NCBI GenBank assembly: GCA_031002005.1
Contig: JARYHS010006964.1
Span: 1,488,001-1,552,000 of the forward strand
DNA length: 64,000 nt
Reading direction: 5' to 3'
Source of the DNA: Vandiemenella viatica
Taxonomy: Eukaryota > Arthropoda > Insecta > Orthoptera > Morabidae
The position numbers and the translations under genes are program-made. Below are positions 12,436 through 21,079 of this stretch, piece by piece. Within the stretch, counting starts at the first letter, position 1, and every line of letters begins with the position of its first letter. Below the pieces are notes generated by a model that saw only the letters and a list, made by a program, of their open reading frames with translations, was not told where the DNA came from and made no database searches.

Positions 12436-14158
12436 AGCTCTTCTTGCAGGCTATCACTGTCCGAAATGGCTCGTGCACAATGTACCAGTGTTCTCAAGAC
12501 AGTTTTCCGCTGAGCTGGGTGGTGAAAACTGGTAGCCCCCAAATAGAGGTCCGTGAGGGTAGGTTTCCTATAGACACCATGCGCCAAATAACCATCAGGC
12601 TTCTGTTTAATAAGTACGTCCAAGAACGGAAGCACGCCGTCTCTCTCAACCTCCATGTTGAACTTTATGTTAGGATGGATAGAATTTAGGTGTTTCAAGA
12701 AATCATTGAGAGCCGCAGAGCCGTTTGGCCAAATAACAAACGTGTCATCCACATAGCGGAAGAAACATTTCGGTTTTAATGGAGCAGTTTCCAAAGCCCT
12801 TTCTTCAAAATCTTCCATATATAAGTTGGCTACTACAGGAGAAACTGGTGAACCCATAGCCACACCATCTGTTTGCTCATAGTATTGCCCACTGTATTTG
12901 AAATATGAAGAAGTGAGCACATGCTCGAACAGGTCTGACATCCCTTGGTCGAAATGTCGTCTTATAAGTACTAACGACTCCTTGACAGGCACCTTTGTAA
13001 ACAGCGAAACAACATCGAAACTCACCATGAGATCGGAATCTGACAAGGTCAAACCTTGGATCATTTTTACGAATTCAGCAGAATTCGTGACATGGTGTGT
13101 GCAATGGCCCACCAGTGGACTCAGTTGGCGTGTAAAATATTTTGCCAGTTGATACCTGGGAGCACCGATTGCACTGACAATAGGTCTTAAGGGCACGTTC
13201 TCCATGTGGATTTTTGGTAATCCATAAAACCTCGGTGGTCTGGCGGCGTGAGGTCGTAGATTCTTGATAGTCCCCTCAGGTAAACCAGACTTCTTCAGAA
13301 GGGCTTTTGTTTTGCTGACCACTTTTGAAGTAGTATCAGCCTCAACCGACTTGTAAGCAGCGTCGTTTAATAAGTTCCTAATTTTTGAATCATATTCTTC
13401 TGTAGGAAGTAAAACTGTCGCATTTCCCTTGTCAGCAGGAATGACGACAACGGCTTCATTGCTGCGTAGCTCGCGCAATGCCTGACGCTCTAGCCTCGTG
13501 ATGTTGGGCTTAGGTGGTTTGGCCTTCTTAAGAACAAGACAGGTTTCACGACATATTTCTTCCGCTGCATCAGCTGGTAGTTTACGTACAGCTTTTTCCA
13601 CTGAACAGACAATGTCCTTGGTGGGCACAGACCTCGGTGCCATCGCGTAATTTAAACCTCTCGCCAAGACTGAGACCGTGGCATCATCAAGTTTTGCTAC
13701 CGTTAGATTGATTACAGAGCGGTTTTCTATGGGCTGGTTGTTGTTCCGCTTTCCAAGAAGGCGATTGTACTTGGAGATGTGTTTAGCTTTGGATTTTTCC
13801 CGTTCCATGCTCTCCTGGAGGGAAGAAACTGCATCAACCCAGTCCCAGGAATATTCAGTCAATCTGGATGTGAGGTATAGATGGTTTGATAATAAGAACC
13901 GTGCTTTTCGATCAAGCTCATAACTGAATGAAGTGAATCCGCTCTCGCAAAAGCGACATGCCAGTACGATGTAAAATTCCGCTTAGCAGCCTTGCTATTT
14001 ATGTGGTGGGTTACTCTGACAAATTGAGGCAACACATCGCTGTCCCTACAGCGCAGTAGAAAGACCAAAGTGCTGATAAGTCTGGCCTTCTTTTTTCGTA
14101 GCTTCTCAAATTGCTTAATTTGATGTAACATCTCCTCCCCGTATAGGTATCTAATGTG
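12436..14158 (-). pseudogene. Penelope-like element, inverted truncated copy (N-terminus and reverse transcriptase)
   Basis: A long minus-strand reading frame (12436-13862) plus the N-terminal part in another frame (13859-14131) after a one-base insertion. Penelope reverse transcriptase motifs appear in order: 'VVVIPADKGNATVLL', 'GLPKIHMENVPLRPIVSAIG', 'SFDVVSLFTKVP' (motif A Asp), 'DGVAMGSPVSPVVANLYMED' (motif B), 'FFRYVDDTFVIW' (catalytic DD), 'VLPFLDVLI' and 'GVYRKPTLTDLYL'. It stops after 'SDSLQEEL', where Jockey sequence begins, so the GIY-YIG domain is absent. The 5' edge at 14158 (CACATTAG) is exactly the first base after a pseudo-LTR in the other copy. It lacks its own pseudo-LTR and abuts that of the plus-strand copy head to head. 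The reverse transcriptase core is better preserved than in the plus copy. Confidence 0.9.
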
Positions 14159-14566
14159 ATCGTCGCTGTGGAGTCTTGATATGCATTTTTACTAATTGCT
14201 TCCTGTTAAGCAATGGCGTAGAGTACGGCTGTGACTTCCGTGGAGCCACGTGATGCACCATCATCATCATCATTGGTGTCATTTGCCAGTCAGCCGCGGC
14301 CATCCGGTTCCACCCCGTCTGGGGTCGATTGAAGCGGCGACCAATGGCGGAGCAGCGGAAAATTTCTCCCCGGTAGCAGGCTACTTATGGAAGTTTCCGG
14401 GTCGTCCGTGAGGCAGTTACTGTCTGAGCTTCGATATGACGCAGTACCTGATGAAGGCAGCGGAGGTTGCTGCCGAAACGTTGTACGATGATTTAAATAA
14501 AAATATTATCCGGCAGAAAACCCGAGAAAAGTTTATTTCATTAATACGCCGGGAAAAACTTAATTC
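14159..14566 (+). repeat. Penelope 5' pseudo-LTR
   Basis: It starts at the head-to-head junction (TCGCTGTGGAGTCTTG) and ends at AAAAACTTAATTC. It matches 18124-18261 joined to 23261-23541. The copy is cut so that the 5S-like box seen upstream in the 3' repeats is missing here. It contains the CAT trinucleotide run (14261-14272) and the ribozyme. Confidence 0.85.
14444..14486 (+). ncRNA. Minimal hammerhead ribozyme in 5' pseudo-LTR
   Basis: Same architecture as the left copy. GTAC 14444-14447, CTGATGA 14448-14454, stem II GGCAGC/GCTGCC around a 7-base loop, GAAAC 14475-14479, GTT, GTAC 14483-14486. All core bases are intact. It lies about 110 nt upstream of the presumed start of the Penelope protein, so cleavage would separate the pseudo-LTR leader from the coding RNA. 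Confidence 0.85.
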
Positions 14567-14593
14567 CACATTAGATACCTATACGGGGAGGAG

Positions 14594-17560
14594 ATGTTAC
14601 ATCAAATTAAGCAATTTGAGAAGTTGCGAGAAAAGAAGGCCAGACTTATCAGCACTTTGGTCTTTCTACTGCGCTGTAGGGACAGCGATGTGTTGCCTCA
14701 ATTTGTCAGAGTAACCCACCACATAAATAGCAAGGCTGCTAAGCGGATTTTACATCGTACTGGCATGGCGCTTTTGAGAGAGCGGATTCACTTCATTCGT
14801 TATGAGTTTGATCGAAATGCTCGGCTCTTATTATCAAACCATCTATACCTGACATCCAGATTGACTGAATATTCCTGGGACTGGGTTGATGCAGTTTCTT
14901 CCCTCCAGGAGAGCATGGAACGGGAAAAATCCAAAGCTAAACACATCTCCAAGTATAATCGCCTTCTTGGAAAGCGGAACAACAACCAGCCCAAAGAAAA
15001 CCGCACTGTAATCAATCTCACGGGAGCAAAACTTGATGATGCCACGGTCTCAGTCTTGGCGAGAGGCTTAAATTACGCGATGGCACCGAGGTCTGTGCCC
15101 ACCCAAGACATTGTCTGTTCAGTGGAAAAAGCTGTACGTAAACTACCAGCTGATGCAGCGGAAGAAATACGTCCGTGAAACCTGTCGTGTTCTTAAGAAG
15201 GCCAAACCACCTAAGCCCAACATCACGAGGCTAGAGCGTCAGGCATTGCGCGAGCTACGCAGCAATGAAGCCGTTGTTGTCATTCCTGCTGACAAGGGAA
15301 ATGCGACAGTTTTACTTCCTACAGAAAAATATGATTCAAAAATTAAGAACTTATTAAACGACGCTGCTTACAAGTCGGTTGAGGCTGATCCTACTTCAAA
15401 AGTGGTCACCAAAACAAAAGCCCTTCTGAAGAAGTCTGGTTTACCTGAGGAGACCATCAAGAATCTACGACCTCACGCCGCCAGACCACCGAGGTTTTAT
15501 GGATTACCTAAAATCCACAAGGAGAACGTGCCCTTAAGACCTATTGTCAGTGCAATCGGTGCTCCCACGTATCAACTGGCAAAATATCTTACACGCCAAC
15601 TGAGTCCACTGGTGGGCCATTGCACACACCATGTACACGAATTCTGCTGATTTCGTAAAAAATGATCCAAGGTTTCACATTGTCAGATTCCGACCTCATG
15701 GTGAGTTTCGATGTAGTTTCGCTGTTTACAAAGGTGCCTGTTAAGGAGTCGTTAGAACTTATAAGAAGACATTTCGACCAAGGAATGGCAGACCTGTTCG
15801 AGCATGTGCTCACTTCTACATATTTCAAATACAGTGGGCAATACTATGAGCAAACAGATGGTGTGGCTATGGGTTCACCAATTTCTCCTGTGGTAGCCAA
15901 TTTATATATGGAAGATTTTGAAGAAAGGGCTTTGGACACTGCTCCATTAAAACCGAAATGTTTCTTCCGCTATGTGGATGACACGTTTGTTATTTGGCCA
16001 CACGGCTCTGCGGCTGCTCAATGATTTCTTGGAACACCTGAATTCCATCCATCCTAACATAAAGTTCAACATGGAGGTTGAGAGAGACGGCGCGCTTCCG
16101 TTCTTGGACGTACTTATTAAACGCAAGCCAGATGGTTCTTTGGCGCATAGTGTCTATAGGAAACCTACCCACACGGACCTCTATTTGGGGGCTACCAGTT
16201 TTCACCACCCAGCTCAGCGGAAAACTGTCTTGAGAACACTGGTACATCGTGCGCGAGCCATTTCGGACAGTGATAGCCTGCAAGAAGAACTTAGACACCT
16301 ACGGCAATTATTCAGAGAGAATGGCTATTCAGAAGAACAAATCAGACAGGCCTTTCTCCTCCAAGAACCAAGACTTACATCTGAAGAAGAAGGGTCTCCT
16401 AAATCCGTTGCTGTTTTGCCTTATGCCGGCAATACCTCCGCGAAAATCGGAAGAATTTTAGCCCGGAATGACGTAAGGAGTATCTTCCAGTCCACCGTCG
16501 TAGATACGAGATATGCTACGCACGGTAAAGGATGACCTGGTGTCAGGGGCTGATTGGCCAAGGCTAGTGGGCGTGTGTGTGGATAGGTGTGCTGACGAAC
16601 TAACCTTAGGGAATTACAGTTCTGCTCGAAGCGTCTCTTCTGTTCTTCTTGCAGCACCACTAGAATCTTACCATTGGACTGTTTGGGCTAATGTTTGACA
16701 CCACTGTGGTTTGACGGCCACAGACCGAAGGTTAGAAATTGATATAAAGTTCTTGTTACGTGAAATAATGTGAGACTTGCAATGGAACTTTATTGGCTTC
16801 TAACACGGAGTAGTACAGTTCATAGCGTGCCGCAAAGTGGATTCCAACTATCACCAACTTATCTAAACCCTGAACTGTAATAGTTAATCGTTAGGCAGAT
16901 GGTTGCCCCGGATACGAGATGCATGGGAGGGTGGCAGGCTCCTAACAGGTGGCTATCGAAGTATGCTCGACTACTCTCGCCGACTGCCCGACAGTAAAGA
17001 CACTACTTCATCGCTTGTACTGCCCAAGCCGCCTCGGTTGACCTACAATTACGAAGGGGACTGCACTCTAAGGTGCTGACTGCAAGCGTGCAGATTCCTG
17101 TCTGGTCAATGCTCGACCGCGCTCAGCATTGTCAATGATCGCCGATTGCCAGTAGCTCGACGACTGAATATTCCTATAATTCCCCAAATAGTAATGGTCT
17201 TCAAAATGACCTCTTACACTGGGCCTTCGAGTTCCGGGAGTTTATTCAATTCCTTGTGAATGCGGCAAAGTGTACATTGGCCAAACCATAAGAACGATCG
17301 AGGAACGCCGCATTGAGCACCACGATATCTACGGTTGCTACAATTGGAAAAATCCGCACTGGCCGAACATGCTGTGGAAAATTTTCATAACATAAATTTT
17401 GAAAATACTAAAGTTTTGGCTCAAATATCATACTTCTCGGATTCGGTAATCATAGAATCTCTGGAGATTAGAATAAGTAACAACAACATTAACAGAGATT
17501 CCGGCCTTTTCCTGAGCGAAGCATGGGAGCCAATTGTCCAAGATTTAAAATTACAACGTG
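14594..17560 (+). pseudogene. Penelope reverse transcriptase with GIY-YIG endonuclease
   Basis: The likely start is the ATG at 14594 (MLHQIKQFEKL), just after the pseudo-LTR. In order: an N-terminal helical region with 'RCRDSDVLPQFVRVTHHI'; 'GLPKIHKENVPLRPIVSAIG'; motif A 'SFDVVSLFTKVP'; motif B 'GVAMGSPISPVVANLYMEDF'; catalytic 'FFRYVDDTFVIW'; 'VYRKPTHTDLYLGATSFHHP'; and 'LPYAGNTSAKIGRIL'. After the solo LTR the frame resumes with 'GVYSIPCECGKVYIGQT' and 'RTIEERRIEHH', the GIY-YIG nuclease with its conserved Arg and Glu/His. It then runs 'LEKSALAEHAVENFHN' and 'RDSGLFLSEAWEPIV', the usual C-terminal Glu-rich end. Compared with the inverted copy it has one-base insertions near 15172, 15629, 15660 and 16013. 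There is also a one-base loss near 17322, and the LTR insertion. It is dead, but domain-complete in sequence. Confidence 0.92.
16541..17218. mobile_element. Solo LTR (678 bp) inside the Penelope ORF
   Basis: Begins TGTCAGGGG and ends CTCTTACA (5'-TGT...ACA-3', inverted TG/CA ends) and is flanked by the 4-bp duplication CTGG (16537-16540 and 17219-17222). Removing it and one CTGG joins 'VKDDL' to 'GLRVPGVY', which is what the PLE linker should read. There is no gag-pol, so it is a solo LTR left by recombination. The 4-bp target duplication suggests a Gypsy/Ty3-type element, but a Bel/Pao or other LTR is possible. A TATA-like GATATAAAG occurs near 16740. Orientation is not established. Confidence 0.85.
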
Positions 17561-17633
17561 TTGGACACAACCGTACGGGAGTACGCCGTCTTGAAGTGTC
17601 GACCAATGGGAAGGCTGATCCGCCGCTTCCGAG

Positions 17634-17662
17634 CCAATCAGGAGATCGTGTGCTGTGATTGG
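17634..17662 (+). promoter_or_regulatory. Inverted CCAAT-box pair (also 18001-18029)
   Basis: CCAATCA and TGATTGG form a 7-bp inverted repeat with exactly 15 bases between them, conserved in both 380-bp units although the spacer bases differ. They lie about 75 bp upstream of the 5S-like box. They could be NF-Y-type promoter boxes or simply an RNA hairpin; nothing here separates the two. Confidence 0.45.
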
Positions 17663-17712
17663 CCAGTTTCGTTAATGCCGCTCGTGGAGAAGCTTTCAGC
17701 GTGATGCTACTG

Positions 17713-17785
17713 CTTGTTATCAACGTTTAGTCGGGTCAGCACTTGGATGGGTGACCGTCGCTGTGGAGTCTTGATATGCATTTTT
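17713..17785 (+). promoter_or_regulatory. 5S-rRNA-like Pol III control region, unit 1
   Basis: ATCAACGT, then TCGGGTCAGCACTTGG and ATGGGTGACCG, resembles the 5S rRNA internal control region. The A box is damaged (TTATCAACG for TTAAGCAACG) but the C-box half is excellent. A TTTTT run at 17781-17785 lies 22 bases downstream, close to the spacing from C box to terminator in 5S genes. Confidence 0.6.
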
Positions 17786-18081
17786 ACTAATTGCTTCCTG
17801 TTAAGCAATGGCGTAGAGTACGGCTGTGACTTCCGTGGAGCCACGTAATGCATCATCATAAGTAACAACGACACTAACAGAGACTCCGGCCTTTTCCTGA
17901 GCGGAGCATAGGAGCCAATTGTACAAAATTTGAAATTACATCGTGTTAGATACGTTACTGACGTGTCGACCAATGGGAAGTTTGATCCGCCGCTTCCGAG
18001 CCAATCAGGAGTTCGGGCGCTGTGATTGGCCAGCTTGATTAATGCCGCTCGTGGAGAAGCTTTGAGCATGATGCTACTGCT

Positions 18082-18153
18082 GGTTAAGCAACGTTTAGTC
18101 GGGTCAACCCTTGGATGGGTGACCGTCGCTGTGGAGTCTTGATATGCATTTTT
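18082..18153 (+). promoter_or_regulatory. 5S-rRNA-like Pol III control region, unit 2
   Basis: GGTTAAGCAACGT (5S A-box match), a four-base insert, CGGGTCAACCCTTGG and ATGGGTGACCG (C box), then TTTTT at 18149-18153. Unit 2 keeps a perfect A-box core. The region upstream does not match 5S rRNA well, so only the 3' half of a 5S gene appears to be represented. 5S-derived promoters are known in SINE3 elements. I infer that the PLE acquired this from a 5S gene or a 5S-derived SINE. Confidence 0.65.
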
Positions 18154-18247
18154 ACTAATTGCTTCCTGTTAAGCAATGGCGTAGAGTACGGCTGTGACTT
18201 CCGTGGAGCCACGTGATGCACCATCATCATCATCATTGGTGTCATTT

Positions 18248-18261
18248 GCCAGTCAGCCGCG
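18248..18261 (+). repeat. Target-site duplication of Jockey element 2, left
   Basis: GCCAGTCAGCCGCG, identical to 23261-23274. The undisturbed site is present at 14284-14297 in the 5' pseudo-LTR, which confirms that this is a duplicated target. Confidence 0.9.
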
Positions 18262-18388
18262 CGCTGTGGCACCTTCACTGCCTTAGTTAACAGGCAGGTG
18301 GATGGCAGAGATTTTTGTCCGAAGACATTTACTCCATCGGAATTATGGGGTTGCAATGCATTACGATTGGTGCGTCTGCTTTATGGTG

Positions 18389-21079
18389 TCAATTACTTAG
18401 TAGGCTAAGTGGTCTTCTGTGTCTATCGACGCTAGTATCATAGCGGCCGATTGTGTTTACCACTGGATTGTTGCATTGCCTTGTGCTTTTATAGAATGTT
18501 TCCGCCAATTGTCGGAATCTGTCCCTCACTTTTGGAATTCCGGCTACCTCATGGAGTGCCTCCGTGGGGAACCGGTGCGGAAGATGAAGGGCTCTCTTCA
18601 GTGCCCTGTTTTGAATTATTTGGAGCTTTCCAATTTGACGGTCTGTAGCGTATGCCCACACTGGACATGCATATTCCATTATGGGACGTACGAGAGAGGT
18701 ATATAGTTTGACTCCTGTAGCTGGAGCAAGCTTGCTGTCTCTATTCAGTATTGGATATAGGTTCTGCAATCTGATGCTTGTTTTCCGTCTGATGTCATTA
18801 ATGTGGCTGATCCAATTTAGTCTTTTATCGAGGGTCACCCCTAGATAGCGTACTGTGGGGGACCATGGAATGTCACTACCGTACAGGTGAAGTGTTGGGT
18901 CCGGATGTGTTGGTCGACGAGCCCCGAGTCTCTTGGTGATTATGATGGCTTGTGTCTTGGTTGGATTTATGTCTATTCGCCATCTCCTTGCCCACGCCTC
19001 AGTGACCTGCAAGACTTCCTGTAGGCGCCGGGTGGCCAGCACTCTACTGCGGCTAGATGCCAGGTACGCGGTGTCATCGGCATAGGTTGCAGTAAGGACA
19101 CCGTTAGAAGTCGGAACATCTGCAGTGTACAGGGAGTATAACACTGGTCCTAGCACGGAGCCCTGTGGGACACCTGCTTCAATGCTTCTGTTAGAGGAGT
19201 GTGCCTTATCCACCTTCACGCTAAAAGTCCTTCCATTTAAGTATGATTTCAGCAGCTTCACATATGGACCCGGGATGCCATGCTCGAAGAGCTTAAGCAG
19301 CAGTCCTGAGTGCCAAACGGAGTCGAAGGCACGCGAGATATCGAGAAGAACCATGGCACTGTAGTGCTTGAAGTTAAAGGCACGGGTCACTGCTTCAGTT
19401 ACCCGCATCAACTGCTGGGTGGTGGAGTGACCACGTCGAAATCCCAGCTGGTGGTTTGGGATGACGTTGGTGTCTTCGATGAAGGCGGACAATCGTTTTA
19501 GGAACAGCCGTTCGAAAACTTTACTTATGGCAGGGAGTAAACTAATGGGCCTGTAGTTCTGCGGCAGTAGTGGGTCTTTACCGGTCTTGTGTATACCCAC
19601 TATTATTGCATGTTTCCACAGGCGAGGGTAGTGTTGTTGTCTCAGGATGGCGTTGAATATGGCGGCAAGGTGGGCTGAGGCCTCCGGCGGTAAGTGCCTA
19701 AGGAGAAGGTTGCAGATGTCATCACGCCCTGGTGCTTTTCGTGGGTGCAGCTTTGACAGGCATCCGGTTACTTCTTCCGGGGTGATATCGCCTATTTGAT
19801 GTTCGTCTGCAGCGTCGAGGAAAACTCTCAGGCGTCGCTGGACTGCTTCCAAGTGGATGGGATCCGCGTTGGCTTGTGATGGTCTGAAGTTTTTCTCAAA
19901 GACGTCAGCTAATGCATTGGCCTTTTCCTCTGGGGTGACAGCTAGGCCTCTTTCACCTTGCAGTGGAGGGATTCGCTGCCTTCGCCTGGTTAGTTTTCTT
20001 GTTTGCTGCCACAGAGTCCCGTCCTCCGGGCGGAGCATGGATATTCTTGCCTCCCACTGCTGATTCCGGTGCAGTATCAGGGAAGCTTTGACCTCTCTTT
20101 GTAAACGATTTAGCAGTTTTCTAGTTTCTGGTCTTCTGGTTAGTTTCCACTCTTTAGCAATCCGGTTTTTATGCCGGATTTGCGCTAGTAGGTGAGGGGG
20201 AAGTTGTAGAGTAGGTGCTGGTCTGGGTACCCTGACTGGTGTAGAGGCTGCGGTTGCTTCTTTGACTGCAGTCTCGAAGGACTGTAGGGCATCGTCGATG
20301 TTATAGATTTCAGTTGGGTCAGCTAGTTTATCCTGGAGAATCTCCTGGTAGCGCCTCCAGTTAGTTTTGTGGTAGTCAGGAGATGGGTCAATATGATTTT
20401 GCCAGGGTCCGACCTCAACCTCGGCCATGACCGGGCAATGATCAGAAGAGAGTCTGTTTATGACTGAGGTGGCGACGTACCCCTGGATGCCCTTTGTAAT
20501 AAATACGTCGAGTACATCGGGTGTGTTGCCATTTCTCGGGTAGTGTGTGGGCTCCTCTGGTGCCCAAACGCACATATTGAGTCTGTTTGACAGACGCCTC
20601 AATGCTAAACCCGCCGTGTTGTTATGCCTACTGTTCCAGTCAGAATGTTTAGCATTGAGGTCACCGCCAATCAGGAGTTTGCCGCTGATGTCTGTCAGGG
20701 CCATGAAGTCTGCTTCTTCTAGGTATCGTCGAGGAGGCCGGTAGCACGAGATGACAGTTAGCTTCCCGCTGGCAGTAGCCAATTCGACCCCGACGGCTTC
20801 CATCTGCTGAAGAGGTGGTAGTAATACTTCGTGGTGTGGAATACTCTGTTTGATGTAAACCGCGACTCCGCCGCCTGCAGTGGGTCTGTCTCGGCGGTAA
20901 GCATCTGTAATTAGCTACCTGCTGCTCGCAGCCCAGGTTTCAGAAAAGGTTTCTGATACCATACATACGTCAATGTCTTGGTCTCGGAGAAATTGCCTGA
21001 ACTCTAGTAGTTGACTGAACATGCTGTTTGCGTTCCAAACGCAGAATGACAGAGAGTAGATTTGAGGCTGCCTATCCAT
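18389..21079 (-). pseudogene. Jockey element 2 ORF2, near-intact endonuclease-reverse transcriptase
   Basis: An 896-codon frame from ATG 21079 to the stop at 18389, broken only by a TAG at codon 55 (20915-20917). The endonuclease (codons 1 to about 225) has 'QIYSLSFCVWNANSMFSQLL', 'DIDVCMVSETF', 'DAYRRDRPTAGGGVAVYIK', 'LLIGGDLNAKHSDWNSRH' and 'INRLSSDHCPVMAEV'. The reverse transcriptase follows with 'KLHPRKAPGRDDICNLLLRH', 'YRPISLLPAISKVFERL', 'LGFRRGHSTTQQL', 'VLLDISRAFDSVWH', 'EAGVPQGSVLGPVLYSLYTA' and 'TATYADDTAYLA' (catalytic box). The C-terminus is thumb-like, with 'MEYACPVWAYA'. There is no RNase H. The start overlaps the ORF1 stop by 8 nt. The stop falls in the 'KPG' loop of the endonuclease. 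A sequencing error or very recent loss is likely, since the other codons stay open. Confidence 0.93.

Larger units (their letters stand above)
8741..12436 (-). mobile_element. Jockey-clade LINE, 5'-truncated (element 1)
   Basis: A minus-strand non-LTR retrotransposon about 3.7 kb long. It ends 3' in a poly(A) (T-run 8745-8758 on the plus strand). It begins abruptly inside ORF1 at the junction with the Penelope fragment near 12436. It holds ORF1 (gag-like, zinc knuckles) and ORF2 (endonuclease plus reverse transcriptase, no RNase H seen), both frameshifted. I find no matching target duplication at 8741 and 12436, so a simple insertion into the Penelope copy is not shown. Confidence 0.85.
17475..18236 (+). 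repeat. Tandem duplication of the PLE 3' end (two 380-bp units)
   Basis: Unit 1 (17475-17859) and unit 2 (17860-18236) both run from the codons of the endonuclease C-terminus (AAGTAACAACRACA) to the CATCATCAT run. They pass through a CCAAT pair, the 5S-like box and the start of the pseudo-LTR. The break between units lies at the CAT trinucleotide run, a likely slippage or template-switch point. Only unit 2 continues into the rest of the pseudo-LTR. Confidence 0.85.

Noticed and set aside
8741..12436. Target duplication for Jockey element 1 (CTTGT-like at both ends)
   Set aside because: The match is short, offset from the poly(T) and imperfect, so not counted.
14436..14714. Open frame across the ribozyme starting MTQYLMKAAEV
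   Set aside because: It reads through the structured pseudo-LTR RNA and then out of the Penelope frame; its twin at 8387-8578 exists only because the pLTR is repeated.
16541..17218. Spliceosomal intron in the Penelope ORF
   Set aside because: No AG acceptor fits the junction, whereas TGT...ACA ends with a CTGG duplication explain it fully as an LTR.
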